DNA from: Balneola sp.
Lineage (GTDB): Bacteria; Bacteroidota; Rhodothermia; Balneolales; Balneolaceae
DNA length: 64,000 bases
Direction of reading: 5' to 3'
Assembly (NCBI GenBank): GCA_002696035.1
Contig: NZQV01000018.1
Coordinates: 62,001-126,000 of the forward strand
This document shows, in pieces, positions 8,855 through 18,486 of this stretch (positions within the stretch are counted from its first letter, which is position 1; every line of letters begins with the position of its first letter). A program made the translations under genes and the position numbers. The notes beneath the pieces were generated by a model that searched no databases, had not been told where the DNA came from, and saw only the letters and a program-made list of their open reading frames with translations.

Positions 8855-8983
8855 ATGGAAGAAAAAACCACCGACCAGAAATTCAAACCCAAATGGCTTA
8901 CGGAATACACCGTATCGCTTATTTTAGGCATCCTTTTCATTCTGCTTTTCTGGTGGTTCACCTCAAGCTATAACCTGCCTTAA
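8855..8983 (+). CDS. Small single-pass membrane protein ahead of the symporter
   Basis: This 42-aa ORF starts MEEKTTDQKFKPKWLTEY, then one transmembrane helix (SLILGILFILLFWWF) and a short tail (SSYNLP). Its stop is 3 nt before the symporter ATG, so translational coupling is likely. Charges place the N-terminus inside. I do not recognise a named family. By analogy with other small proteins encoded tightly with secondary transporters it may be an accessory subunit; that is inference. Confidence 0.65.
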   Translation: MEEKTTDQKFKPKWLTEYTVSLILGILFILLFWWFTSSYNLP

Positions 8984-8986
8984 GCT

Positions 8987-10717
8987 ATGAGTTGGATCGA
9001 CTGGCTGGTTTTGATCGCATTTCTCGGTTACACCATCTGGGATGGTACGCGCCGCGGTAAAGACGCTGACACCATTGAAGGCTACCTGCTCGCCAATCGT
9101 TCTATGCCCTGGTGGGCCGCCGGACTTTCTGTGATGGCCACTCAAGCTTCCGCCATCACCTTCATCGGAACCACCGGCATCGCCTACGTAGAAGACATGC
9201 GTTTTGTGCAAACCTATCTGGCCGTTCCCTTCGCCATGATCTTCATCTGCATGTTCCTGGTTCCCTTTTTTAGCCGGATGAAAGCTTTTACGGCCTATGA
9301 ATCACTGGAAGAACGATTTGGATTAAAAACCCGCCTAACCACCGCAGGATTATTCCTCATTTCCCGCGGTCTTGCACTCGGCGTCATCATTGCTGCACCA
9401 TCTTATGTGCTTTCGCTCTTGCTGGGATTACCGCTCAACATCACTATTCTCATAATTGGTGTCATTGCTACATTTTATACAACAGTCGGCGGGATTGCCG
9501 GTGTGATCAACACCGATGTAAAACAAATGGCCGTAATGATGTTCGGACTCATATTTTGTTTTGGGTTGATCTGGATGAACCTGCCAGATGAAATTGGATT
9601 TGACGGAGCCCTTTATCTCGCCGGAAGCCTGGACAAACTCACCGTCATGGATTTCAGCTTCGATCTTTCCGAAAAATACAACGTGTGGAGTGGGGTGATC
9701 GCCGCCTTTTTCTTGATGGCCTCTTATTTCGGAACCGATCAATCGCAGGTGCAACGCTATCTCACCACCGACTCTGAGAAAAATGCACAGAAATCCTTAC
9801 TTCTTACGGCTTATGCTAAAGTACCGATGCAGTTCTTCATCCTGTTACTTGGAGTGATGTTGTACGTGTTCTTCATCTTTAATTCGGCGCCAGCTTCTTT
9901 CCGGGCCACCGAACCTGTGGCTCAAACCGAACAGCAACAAATTGCCGAACAAAAGATCTTGCATGAGTATGAATTAGCCCATCACGCCCGGCAGCAAGCT
10001 GCACTCGAAGCCGTAGAAAAAAGAGACGCCGCCAGCCAACAGCTTTTCGTGGAAACCGATGCCCAGATGAACGAAGCCCGTGATGCAGAACTTGCATTGC
10101 AAGCCGAAATACGTCAGGCCGACGTTAATGACACCAACTATATCTTTCCCTACTTTATTCTAAATTATGTACCTATTGGATTGATCGGACTCATTGTAGG
10201 TGGCATTTTTGCCGCCGCCCTGAGCTCCATTGACAGTGAACTGAATGCCCTCACTACCGTTTCTATTGTAGATTGGTATCAGCGGCTGAAGGGAGATCTG
10301 CATGAGGAAGCTCATTATGTGAAATCATCTCGTGGCGTAACGTTTTTCTGGGGAGCGCTAGCCACCGTCTCCGCTTTATTGATGGGTGAAACACGTTCCA
10401 TCATAGAATTAGTAAACCAGATCGGTAGTTATTTCTATGGATCTATTTTGGGCGTATTCATTCTGCTACTTTGGGTAAAACGCGCCACTGGAACCGGTGC
10501 TTTGATTGGTTTGATATCCGGAATGCTTTCGGTCTTCACTTTTGATCGCCTTTTCTACAATGCCACCACTAGTGATTATTCATTCATTTTTCCCTGGAGT
10601 TCCATTCCCGATGGCTATTCCAAAGCCATAGAGTTCTTGTGGTTGAATCCGGTTGGGACGGCTGTTGTGGTTTTAGTTGGAGTACTGATCAGCTTTATCT
10701 TACCAAAAAAGAAATAG
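8987..10717 (+). CDS. Sodium:solute symporter (SSS/SLC5 family)
   Basis: The 576-aa membrane protein has about 13 helices. Family features include WWAAGLSVMATQASAITFIG near residue 40 (unwound TM1 and Na+ site region), AYESLEERFG, and FAAALSSIDSELNALTTV near residue 410. The substrate cannot be named from sequence. Unusually, residues ~305-375 form a long hydrophilic, Gln/Glu/Ala-rich helical insertion between two membrane segments, likely a cytoplasmic or periplasmic coiled coil. It is preceded by a tightly coupled 42-aa membrane protein. Confidence 0.85.
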   Translation: MSWIDWLVLIAFLGYTIWDGTRRGKDADTIEGYLLANRSMPWWAAGLSVMATQASAITFIGTTGIAYVEDMRFVQTYLAVPFAMIFICMFLVPFFSRMKAFTAYESLEERFGLKTRLTTAGLFLISRGLALGVIIAAPSYVLSLLLGLPLNITILIIGVIATFYTTVGGIAGVINTDVKQMAVMMFGLIFCFGLIWMNLPDEIGFDGALYLAGSLDKLTVMDFSFDLSEKYNVWSGVIAAFFLMASYFGTDQSQVQRYLTTDSEKNAQKSLLLTAYAKVPMQFFILLLGVMLYVFFIFNSAPASFRATEPVAQTEQQQIAEQKILHEYELAHHARQQAALEAVEKRDAASQQLFVETDAQMNEARDAELALQAEIRQADVNDTNYIFPYFILNYVPIGLIGLIVGGIFAAALSSIDSELNALTTVSIVDWYQRLKGDLHEEAHYVKSSRGVTFFWGALATVSALLMGETRSIIELVNQIGSYFYGSILGVFILLLWVKRATGTGALIGLISGMLSVFTFDRLFYNATTSDYSFIFPWSSIPDGYSKAIEFLWLNPVGTAVVVLVGVLISFILPKKK

Positions 10718-10862
10718 TATCACCCAAAGACAGATCTCCGCGCTGTCAGGTGAGTTTTCTACTGCTATCTTTGATCATCAAACAGCGGTCAACTCGCATT
10801 CATCTCTTCATTTAGACGTATATTATCCTTATAATTTTATGTCTATCAATAATGAATAAAAT

Positions 10863-12164
10863 ATGTCAATGAGATATCTACTTATTCTTTCCTGTGTGTT
10901 GATTTTTGCAGGGTGTAAAAATAATCCCAGTAATTCTGATGATCAGGAAGAGCAAAATCTAAAACAATGTATTGATGGACTTTCTGATGGAAAATACGCC
11001 TGCGAGAATATTGATCTCCTCAGCAACCTTCCTTTAGAAGAACTTGGTGAAGACCAAACAATTTTTGACTTATGGGGATGGACCGATCCTTCAAATGGTT
11101 CAGAATATGCTTTTTTAGCTTTATCCTCGAAAGTCATCTTCATTGATTTAACAGAGCCCACAGACCCTGTTTTGATCGGTGAATTGCCTGAATCTCAGCT
11201 AAATGTTTCTACTCCAAAACAAACGAATAGCGATGCCACAGACCGATCCATTAAAACCTATGCCGATCATCTTTTTGTGGTTAGTGATGGCCAGCCCCAC
11301 GGTATGCAGGTTTTTGATCTTGCGAATCTCCGTGATTATAGTGGCGATTATTTGACCTTTACTGAAGATGCTTTATACGAAGGTGCGTATAATGCTCATA
11401 GAATTAGAATCCATGAGGAAAGTGGTTTTGCGTATCTGACCGGAGTGCAATTTGGTGAGCAATGCTATCAAGGTGGTCTTCATATCGTGGATATCAATAA
11501 CCCTACCTCTCCTTCATTTTCAGGCTGCTATGACCAAGAAAGTCCTGCTGGCAATGCCTCCTATTCTGATGAATATATTTATAATGTAAACTGTATCACC
11601 TACGATGGTCCTGATGCAGATTACCAGAACCAGGAAATCTGTTTTACAACCAAAGGAGATCTTTTGGAAGTCATTGATGTTACAGACAAAGCAAACCCGA
11701 CTTTAATCACCCATTTCAATCATTCTAACTACTATTTAGTTGATGAAATAGCTTTATCGCCCTCAAAAAGATATCTATTTACCAATGATATAGAAGATGA
11801 ATTATATATGGGGCAAGAACCCAACACCAGAATCTGGGACATCAGTGATTTGGATACAGTTATTTATGACAGAACTTTCAAATACGAAGGACAAGCCACG
11901 GATCTAGATATTCAAACCCAGGGATTGCTATGGCATGCTTCAGTTGGAGTATCCGGTTTTTATATAGTGGATTACTCCAATATCATCTTTAATAACATCC
12001 AGGTTAAAGGATATTTTGATACTGAATTTGAAAAGAACTGTTGCCGAAGAGATGGAGGAGCAATTAGCAGTTACTCTTTTTCTGAAAGTGGAAATATTGC
12101 CATAGCAGATTTTAACAAAGGATTCTTCTTAGTTGAGCCACAACTGGATAATACTCCCGAATAA
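10863..12164 (+). CDS. Choice-of-anchor B family lipoprotein, copy 1
   Basis: The lipoprotein signal MRYLLILSCVLIFAGC has a good lipobox. The 433-aa protein contains LVIVD-type propeller repeats in the choice-of-anchor B arrangement: DLWGWTDPSNGSEYAFLALS, VIFIDLTEPTDPVLIGEL, LFVVSDGQPHGMQVFDL, GGLHIVDINNPTSPSFSGCY, and a CITYDGPDADYQNQEICF segment with paired Cys. This family is anchored to the surface in different ways in different lineages; here by a lipid. It is 24 bp upstream of a paralogue and probably co-transcribed with it. Ligand and role are unknown. Confidence 0.85.
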   Translation: MSMRYLLILSCVLIFAGCKNNPSNSDDQEEQNLKQCIDGLSDGKYACENIDLLSNLPLEELGEDQTIFDLWGWTDPSNGSEYAFLALSSKVIFIDLTEPTDPVLIGELPESQLNVSTPKQTNSDATDRSIKTYADHLFVVSDGQPHGMQVFDLANLRDYSGDYLTFTEDALYEGAYNAHRIRIHEESGFAYLTGVQFGEQCYQGGLHIVDINNPTSPSFSGCYDQESPAGNASYSDEYIYNVNCITYDGPDADYQNQEICFTTKGDLLEVIDVTDKANPTLITHFNHSNYYLVDEIALSPSKRYLFTNDIEDELYMGQEPNTRIWDISDLDTVIYDRTFKYEGQATDLDIQTQGLLWHASVGVSGFYIVDYSNIIFNNIQVKGYFDTEFEKNCCRRDGGAISSYSFSESGNIAIADFNKGFFLVEPQLDNTPE

Positions 12165-12188
12165 TATCATTAATAGAATTTATTTAGA

Positions 12189-13463
12189 ATGAAATTCGTA
12201 TTTCCACTCATCACATTATTTTTGATAGTTGGCTGTAAAGACAATCCAAGCAATACGGAAGAACCGGAAACACCAACTGAGAACACCATTCAAAAATGTG
12301 AAAATGGCTTAATCGCCGAAAAATACGAGTGCAAGAACTTTGATCTTCTCACCAACATTTCAAAAGATGATCTTGGCGATGATAGAGTTATCTACGATAT
12401 GTGGGGCTGGACGGATACCCAAAACAATTCAGACTACGTCCTTCTGGCATTATCCTCTAAAGTGCTTTTCATTGAGGTATCTGATCCTTTAGAACCTAAA
12501 ATTATTGGAGAACTCCCGGAATCACAACTTGACATAGATTTCACGATCAAGACTAGAAGTGACGCTACAAATCGGGCCGTCAAAACATATTACGATCACC
12601 TTTTTGTTGTTAGTGATGGTCAGCCCCATGGAATGCAGGTTTTTGACCTCACAAACCTAAGAGATTACAGTGGCGAGTATTTAACCTTTACTGAGGATGC
12701 TTTGTATGAAGGCGCATATAACGCCCGGAATATCGAGATCAGTGAAGAAAGTGGGTTCGCCTATTTGTCAGGAGTTATACAGGGTGAAGATTGCTCAAAA
12801 GGTGGATTGCATATCGTAAATATCAACGAGCCAAAATCACCAAGTTACGCAGGTTGTTATGATGCCGACTTTCCTTCTGGAAATTCCAGCATTTCACCAG
12901 AATATACTTACAACTCGAATTGTTTTAATTATGACGGTCCTGATCCTGATTACCAAAATAGAGAACTCTGCTTTTTAGGTAAAGGAAATGCATTTGTTAT
13001 AGTTGATGTGACCGAGAAAACATCCATCACTTTAGTTGACTACATTCAGCAATGGAATAGCTACAGTACTATTAATGACGGCGCTTTCTCTCCATCTCTT
13101 CAATATTATTTTCTAAACCCAAGAGGTGGTGCAAATATTTATATTTGGGATATAAGTGATTTAGATAATCCCACCTTCTACACCAATACATCGGATCAGT
13201 TGCAAGGCAGAAATCAAGATCTTCAATCAAAAAACACCCAACTTTATCTTTCCAACAGAGAGGGTGGCTTCTATCTTTTAGACTATTCAAACATCAACTT
13301 TCGCAATTTTCCGGTTGATGCTTACTTTGGCAAACAATCAAACCGGGTGGAGTCTCAAGACCGAACTGATATTCGTAGCTCTTATATTGACTTTGAGGAT
13401 TTTATAGCACTTTCTGATTCCAAAAATGGAGTTTTCTTGCTAGAACTAAATTTTTCAGATTAG
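12189..13463 (+). CDS. Choice-of-anchor B family lipoprotein, copy 2
   Basis: This is a tandem paralogue of the preceding gene (MKFVFPLITLFLIVGC lipoprotein signal, 424 aa). It has the same blocks in the same order: MWGWTDTQNNSDY, LFVVSDGQPHGMQVFDL, YLTFTEDALYEGAYNA, GGLHIVNINEP and FNYDGPDPDYQNRELCF. The central blocks are nearly identical between copies, while the last ~150 residues differ strongly. So the two probably share a fold and partner but present different C-terminal faces. Confidence 0.85.
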   Translation: MKFVFPLITLFLIVGCKDNPSNTEEPETPTENTIQKCENGLIAEKYECKNFDLLTNISKDDLGDDRVIYDMWGWTDTQNNSDYVLLALSSKVLFIEVSDPLEPKIIGELPESQLDIDFTIKTRSDATNRAVKTYYDHLFVVSDGQPHGMQVFDLTNLRDYSGEYLTFTEDALYEGAYNARNIEISEESGFAYLSGVIQGEDCSKGGLHIVNINEPKSPSYAGCYDADFPSGNSSISPEYTYNSNCFNYDGPDPDYQNRELCFLGKGNAFVIVDVTEKTSITLVDYIQQWNSYSTINDGAFSPSLQYYFLNPRGGANIYIWDISDLDNPTFYTNTSDQLQGRNQDLQSKNTQLYLSNREGGFYLLDYSNINFRNFPVDAYFGKQSNRVESQDRTDIRSSYIDFEDFIALSDSKNGVFLLELNFSD

Positions 13464-13571
13464 ACGATCCAACCAAATTTAGTTGCTCCTGCTTTTTTTC
13501 TATTCAATTTTTGTCCCAAATTGACCAATTGATCGCATTTCTAGCCCAATAATTCATCCAGCCTGTATTAT

Positions 13572-13623
13572 TATATTTGCGTAGCTAAATGTCTACATGT
13601 ATATTTGTAGCTACTTGTCTACA
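13572..13623 (+). promoter_or_regulatory. Tandemly duplicated promoter/operator of the ArsR gene
   Basis: Two copies of TATATTTG (13572-13579 and 13600-13607) fit the Bacteroidota -7 consensus TAnnTTTG. Each runs into a GTAGCTA-n2-TGTCTACA block (13581-13597 and 13607-13623). The blocks would overlap the predicted transcription starts, as expected for an autorepressor operator. Confidence 0.6.
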
Positions 13624-13642
13624 CAAACAAAACCAGAGCACC

Positions 13643-13969
13643 ATGGATTTAAGAAGAGATGTATTCCAGGCCATTGCTGATCCAACACGACGTACTATCC
13701 TGCTTCTATTGGCTGAAAAGTCCATGACAGCAGGAGATATTGCATCACACTTCGACTCATCCCGGCCAACTATTTCTAATCATATTAGAATACTTATAGA
13801 ATGTGGATTGCTCGAAAAAGACCAAAAGGGGCGAAAGATCTACTATCACTTGAATGCAGTAAAACTGAAAGAGGTCGCTGATTTTATTAAACCGTTTGAA
13901 AAGCAATGGGATGATCAACGTCGTAACAAATTCGAAGATGCGATCAGGAAGTTTAAATCTCAAAAATAG
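13643..13969 (+). CDS. ArsR-family winged-helix regulator
   Basis: I start it at MDLRRDVFQAIADPTRR (108 aa) rather than the upstream in-frame ATG at 13589, because that ATG falls inside the operator repeats and the family starts here. The winged helix-turn-helix shows LAEKSMTAGDIASHFDSSRPTISNHIRIL as recognition region, then a wing GRKIYYHL. No metal-binding Cys pair is present, so it resembles the SdpR-like branch rather than metal sensors. The duplicated operator suggests autoregulation. It is convergent with the fatty acid hydroxylase gene 9 bp away. Confidence 0.85.
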   Translation: MDLRRDVFQAIADPTRRTILLLLAEKSMTAGDIASHFDSSRPTISNHIRILIECGLLEKDQKGRKIYYHLNAVKLKEVADFIKPFEKQWDDQRRNKFEDAIRKFKSQK

Positions 13970-13978
13970 AGGTTGATC

Positions 13979-14842
13979 CTAGTTCTTTTTCTTTATTTCT
14001 ACCTCTTCTCCAAACTTCGCTCCTGTTGGCGGTCGGTAGGGTTGAAAAGGAATCTTCAATAAATTTCCCAAATTGTCATTTTCTTCTGGATCCATGTGGG
14101 TATCAATACCATACTTCAGTTGCTTCATATCTTCAACTTCAGCAAAGGTACCAAACAGTCGATCCCAAACCGCAAATATGTTTCCATAGTTGGTATCCGT
14201 TAAAGGCTGTGTGTAATGGTGATGCACTTTATGCATCAGCGGAGTGATGAAAACCCAGGATAACGCCCGGTCTACTTTTTTAGGCATGTTGATATTAGCG
14301 TGTGTCAAGTGTGCAAATAAAGCCGAAATGCTTTGATACAAGAACACGATCCAGATGGGAACACCTACCAGGATCACCCCAATAATGGTAAACACCATAC
14401 GGAAAACAGCTTCTCCGGGATGATGGCGTAATCCTGTGGTTACATCCACATTGGTATCGCTGTGGTGCACAAGATGGAATTTCCACATGAACCGCACTTT
14501 GTGTTCGATCCAGTGAATGAGGTAGGCGCCAAAGAAATCGAGCAGCATCACCCCTACGATCATTTGTGCCCATACCGGCATTTCAATCCATTGCAAGACG
14601 CCGAACTCGTTGGCAGTCACATAGTTTGAGGACCAAACCAAAAGCCCCGCAAATCCAAGTCCGATCACCACAAAAAATCCATTCAGTATTAAATTTAGGG
14701 CGGCATGACGAACTTTCTTGTATCCGAATTCAAAGAGCGGAAAAACCCCTTCGATCACCCAAAAAAGAAAAATTCCGCCAACCAGAATTCCTGCCCGGAA
14801 TGTAGTTGGAACGTTTTCAAAAAATTCGATCAATGATTCCAT
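13979..14842 (-). CDS. Sterol desaturase/fatty acid hydroxylase superfamily protein
   Basis: The 287-aa multi-pass membrane protein has the diiron His-box set: HWIEH near residue 110, HLVHHSD, GLRHHPGE and HKVHHHY. The family hydroxylates or desaturates lipid substrates using a non-haem diiron centre at the membrane. Substrate cannot be told from sequence; membrane-lipid or carotenoid-like targets are possible. It has a single gene unit, convergent with the ArsR gene. Confidence 0.9.
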   Translation of the reverse strand: MESLIEFFENVPTTFRAGILVGGIFLFWVIEGVFPLFEFGYKKVRHAALNLILNGFFVVIGLGFAGLLVWSSNYVTANEFGVLQWIEMPVWAQMIVGVMLLDFFGAYLIHWIEHKVRFMWKFHLVHHSDTNVDVTTGLRHHPGEAVFRMVFTIIGVILVGVPIWIVFLYQSISALFAHLTHANINMPKKVDRALSWVFITPLMHKVHHHYTQPLTDTNYGNIFAVWDRLFGTFAEVEDMKQLKYGIDTHMDPEENDNLGNLLKIPFQPYRPPTGAKFGEEVEIKKKN

Positions 14843-14911
14843 AGTGTATGCTGACTTTGATTTAAGATACGGGTAAAATGCTAAAAAGTGGTCTCAGGGG
14901 CAAAGTTCAAC

Positions 14912-14951
14912 CATAAAAAAAGCCCTCCGAAATAAATCAGAGGGCTTATAA
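14912..14951 (-). terminator. Terminator of the zinc metalloprotease gene
   Basis: AGCCCTC and GAGGGCT arms with a 13-nt loop, preceded on the plus strand by A7, give a U-tract on the minus strand. It lies 21 nt after the protease stop. Confidence 0.9.
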
Positions 14952-14971
14952 AACTAATTTTCTGTCAGCGT

Positions 14972-17482
14972 TTAATCGTCGCCGTTCAGAATATCTTCGA
15001 TAGTTGCAGATGCATCTTCAAGGTGGGTTCGGGTAATACGATCGAAACCGCCTCCTCGCAATGCATTGTTGATATCACGATTTAGGATGTTCAGCTGATT
15101 GCGAACATTCGCTTTGATATCAGACTGACTTACATTCAGGGAAGGACCAAACCAGCCACCGCCTACAGATTCAGCTTCCATCAATTCAGCCATTTCTTCA
15201 ACATAGGCACGCTGTAGGTATCTGCGGTGTACGTTAATGTTTTGGCGCTCGCGAACTTCACTGAAGATGCCATTTCGTACATCATCCATCATTTCGAAAG
15301 CCGTGTAGGTATCCTCGTCAGAACGTCGTTCGTATTCAATGAGACGAGCAATACGCTGTGCATCAACCACCTGACCTAATATACCGGCTTGTGCCCGTCG
15401 AAAGGTTTCGATGGCAGTAGCCTGATTGATGCGATCCAGGATCTCATCATTGAAGGCCCAGGTAGGTGCACTAAAAGCATGCTGCTGGATGAATTCCATA
15501 GCTTCGCGCTGTGTTGCTTCTGGCACGGCTTCATAAACAACACCTTCCTGTTCAAAGGTTTTATGATTCTCGTACACACCACCAATATTGCTGAGCGCAT
15601 GCCCCATGTATCGGTTCCACTGACCAACAATATTACCGTAGAGTTCTTCAAGTTCTTCAAAGTTCTCACCTTCTTCTTCAACCCAATCAATCAGATTTTC
15701 AGTAATCACCTGAAGGTTGGCAAGGCCGAGCTCGCCGGCTTCCATAGCATCGTTGGTAAGGTCTTCGTTCTGTGAACGTGGATCGATCTTAGATCCGGTT
15801 TGCGCTCCATAGAAATAAAGAGGGTCATCAGCTCGCTCTCTGGTCCATTCATTCAGTGTTTCTTCGATCTCTTCATCACTCCAGTCTTCAGGGAACCAAG
15901 TATAGCCCCATTTTGCATTCCATTTGTCATATGGACCAACGGCAGGGTAGAATTGCGTTACGCCATCACCGGGCTGAGCTACGTAGTTGAAACGGGCATA
16001 ATCCATGATAGATGGAGCCGTTCCATTTTGGGAAGTAAACTCAGGGTCGCGAAGCTGATCAACGGTGTATGCATAACTTGAACCCCAGTTGTGAGGAAAA
16101 CCAAGCGTATGTCCAACTTCATGAGCAGATACAAACCGGATCAATTCACCCATAACTTCATCATCAAATTCCACACCGCGTGCATCCGGATTGGCTGCTG
16201 CAGTTTGAATAAAGAACCAGTTACGAAGCAGGTTCATCACGTTATGGTACCAACCAATATCGGACTCAAGAATCTGGCCAGTTCGGGGATCGTGTACATG
16301 TGGCCCGTATGCATTCTGAATGGGAGATGCGAAATAACGGATCACAGAATAACGAACATCTTCGGGGCTGAATTCAGGATCTTCTTCTTTAGTTGGCGGT
16401 TCTTTACCAACAATGGCATTCTTAAAACCGGCCGCTTCAAAAGCTACTTGCCAGTCATCAACACCTTGCAGTAAATATTTTCTCCATTTCTGGGGAGTCG
16501 CCGGATCAACATAATATACGATCGGGTTTTCCGGTTCTACTAACTCATCACTTTCGCCGTTCAACCATGCGGTGTATGCTTCTTTGTCTTTAGGAACTAA
16601 TTTCCACCGGGTGATGTGGCGAACAGATTTAGCTTTTTGAGCATCTTTGGTGTATTCCGTTTTCTGTACGCTGAAAAATCCTACACGTTGGTCATAACTT
16701 CGGGCTCTCATTTCTTCATCCGGAAGCACGATCATACTGTGATTTACTTCCATGGAAATGGTTCCTGTAGATGAATTTGAAGGCGGGTTGCTGGCATCGT
16801 AGGTAAGTACATTGCGTACTTCAATATTTTCAGGATAACTATTGATATGCTCAATGAACGTACGGTCGCTATCTAATCGGCGAACCTGATAGGCTTGCCT
16901 TGTTCTGCTTGGGAGTCCTAATGAAGGAATATCGGAACTAAACAGACTTGTGATCTCAACGACCGACCCGGTAGAGTCTTCGTTCAGGGCTTCAATTGAA
17001 AATGATGCAATAATAGGCTCGAAATTTGAATTTCGAACGGCTTCATAAATAGGATCTTCTTCTGAAGCTACATTTTCATATGATACATGACGTAACAGAA
17101 TGTTGTTGTCTTTCTTCTGCCATCGCACGATCTGTGTATTCATTTTCTCACCGCCATATCCTAAGTTATCAGCAGTTTTTGACTGGCGGGTTACCAATAA
17201 CATCTCTTTCTCTAAAAGATCGTCAGGAATTTCGTAATAATATTTGTCGTCAACCTTGTGCACATCAAACAGACCTTCATCTGTTTCAGCCTCATCGGTA
17301 ACAACTTCACTGTATTTTTTCATTTCTCCGTCACCGCTTCCGGGGCCGCCTCTCATACTGCGAGAAGAGCTTTCTGATGAAGAATCAGAAGCGTTTTCTG
17401 TGGTTTTACATCCTGTAAATACAAATGTAAAACTAAGAAGTAGTACGGATAGTAGTTTAAAAGTAGATTTTCCGTAGTTCAT
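14972..17482 (-). CDS. Zinc-dependent metalloprotease lipoprotein (DUF5117/DUF4953 type)
   Basis: The lipoprotein signal ends FVFTGC, followed by a Ser-rich linker. Residues ~90-300 match the DUF5117-like N-terminal region (VTRQSKTADNLGYGGE). The catalytic motif is HEVGHTLGFPHNWG near residue 455, a full HExxHxxGxxH zinc site with downstream SIMDYARFNY as the Met-turn. The C-terminal third (DUF4953-like) includes an IGGVY segment and a helical tail. The 836-aa length fits the family. It is anchored in the outer membrane or periplasm; substrates are unknown. It has its own terminator. Confidence 0.92.
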   Translation of the reverse strand: MNYGKSTFKLLSVLLLSFTFVFTGCKTTENASDSSSESSSRSMRGGPGSGDGEMKKYSEVVTDEAETDEGLFDVHKVDDKYYYEIPDDLLEKEMLLVTRQSKTADNLGYGGEKMNTQIVRWQKKDNNILLRHVSYENVASEEDPIYEAVRNSNFEPIIASFSIEALNEDSTGSVVEITSLFSSDIPSLGLPSRTRQAYQVRRLDSDRTFIEHINSYPENIEVRNVLTYDASNPPSNSSTGTISMEVNHSMIVLPDEEMRARSYDQRVGFFSVQKTEYTKDAQKAKSVRHITRWKLVPKDKEAYTAWLNGESDELVEPENPIVYYVDPATPQKWRKYLLQGVDDWQVAFEAAGFKNAIVGKEPPTKEEDPEFSPEDVRYSVIRYFASPIQNAYGPHVHDPRTGQILESDIGWYHNVMNLLRNWFFIQTAAANPDARGVEFDDEVMGELIRFVSAHEVGHTLGFPHNWGSSYAYTVDQLRDPEFTSQNGTAPSIMDYARFNYVAQPGDGVTQFYPAVGPYDKWNAKWGYTWFPEDWSDEEIEETLNEWTRERADDPLYFYGAQTGSKIDPRSQNEDLTNDAMEAGELGLANLQVITENLIDWVEEEGENFEELEELYGNIVGQWNRYMGHALSNIGGVYENHKTFEQEGVVYEAVPEATQREAMEFIQQHAFSAPTWAFNDEILDRINQATAIETFRRAQAGILGQVVDAQRIARLIEYERRSDEDTYTAFEMMDDVRNGIFSEVRERQNINVHRRYLQRAYVEEMAELMEAESVGGGWFGPSLNVSQSDIKANVRNQLNILNRDINNALRGGGFDRITRTHLEDASATIEDILNGDD

Positions 17483-17599
17483 ATATCTTGGTTAATTATG
17501 ATTAAGTTAGCAGGAGTCTAAAGTGAGATTAGTTTAACAGCTAATCAAGTACTGAAGGCCTAGAGTTGTGTAAAAAGATTAAAACAGAGTGATTCCAGA

Positions 17600-18475
17600 T
17601 TATCGTAAATACTCTGTAAACCAGCCCTCAGTCCAATCAAGTACTTCTGCCAAAGGCTTGGGGAATTCCAGGCCTTCAAATGGATGAGCGGCACCATAGG
17701 TATGTGTGCCATTGGCTACCAGTCGTAATTCTTTATCACGAGCTTCGCAGGCAATATGTAGTTTTTCGGAATTGGTATAGTCTACTGTTTCATCATCCCG
17801 GCCATGTATGAAAAGCGTAGGAATCCGGAGTTCTTTAACTCGCTCCATGGCAATAACACGTTCTGCGTTTTTGACAGAATCCTCGTACACAACCTTCCCG
17901 ACTTTCATCTTTTGTCCGGTACGTGAATTTTCGATCTCGGTGAAACCCTGATCTTCCCAGTCTTTTTTCATCTGTTCAGACCATCGTTCCCGATAATCTG
18001 CAACAGCCGACCAGGTTACCAAACATTGGATAGGAGTATATTCTACAGCAGCTGCTATTGCCGTTTGCCCTCCCCTGGAGTGGCCCATCAACCCTATAAC
18101 ATCTGTATTCAGGTTAGAATGATTATCTGATAATTCTCCTGTTTGAAGGGCATCAATGATGCTGCCAATATCATCCAGGTCTTGTGAGAGGGTTTCTCGT
18201 TCAAACAATTCTAACTCGGTGAATTCAGTCTTTTTATCACCAATGCCATTTAACGAAAAGTTCATGGCTACTACGCCAAATCCGGCGTATGCAAGCTCTT
18301 CACAAACATCCGGAAACGGCCCCCAATCTTTGAAGCCTTTAAATCCATGTAAGAAAATGATCACCGGAAAACTAAGTCCGTTTCTTGAAATCGGTGAATA
18401 CAGATCGTAGCGAATGGGTAATCCTTCATTTGAATCTACTGCTCCGGATGAAATCGAAATGCTGCTAACGTCCAT
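17600..18475 (-). CDS. Alpha/beta hydrolase (dienelactone hydrolase-like)
   Basis: The 291-aa cytoplasmic protein has the hydrolase fold: FLHGFKGFKDWG oxyanion loop, nucleophile elbow GLMGHSRGGQT (Ser in GHSRG), acid HGRDDETV and catalytic His in NGTHTYGAAHPF. Esterase or peptidase activity is likely; the substrate is not predictable. It is 11 bp downstream of the rluB-like gene and so the third gene of the scpB-rluB operon. Confidence 0.85.
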   Translation of the reverse strand: MDVSSISISSGAVDSNEGLPIRYDLYSPISRNGLSFPVIIFLHGFKGFKDWGPFPDVCEELAYAGFGVVAMNFSLNGIGDKKTEFTELELFERETLSQDLDDIGSIIDALQTGELSDNHSNLNTDVIGLMGHSRGGQTAIAAAVEYTPIQCLVTWSAVADYRERWSEQMKKDWEDQGFTEIENSRTGQKMKVGKVVYEDSVKNAERVIAMERVKELRIPTLFIHGRDDETVDYTNSEKLHIACEARDKELRLVANGTHTYGAAHPFEGLEFPKPLAEVLDWTEGWFTEYLR

Positions 18476-18486
18476 GTAAGTCCTTA

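Noticed and set aside
16091-16474. 127-aa open frame opposite the metalloprotease gene
   Set aside because: It lies wholly antisense to a well-supported enzyme and has no domain or signal; a coding shadow.
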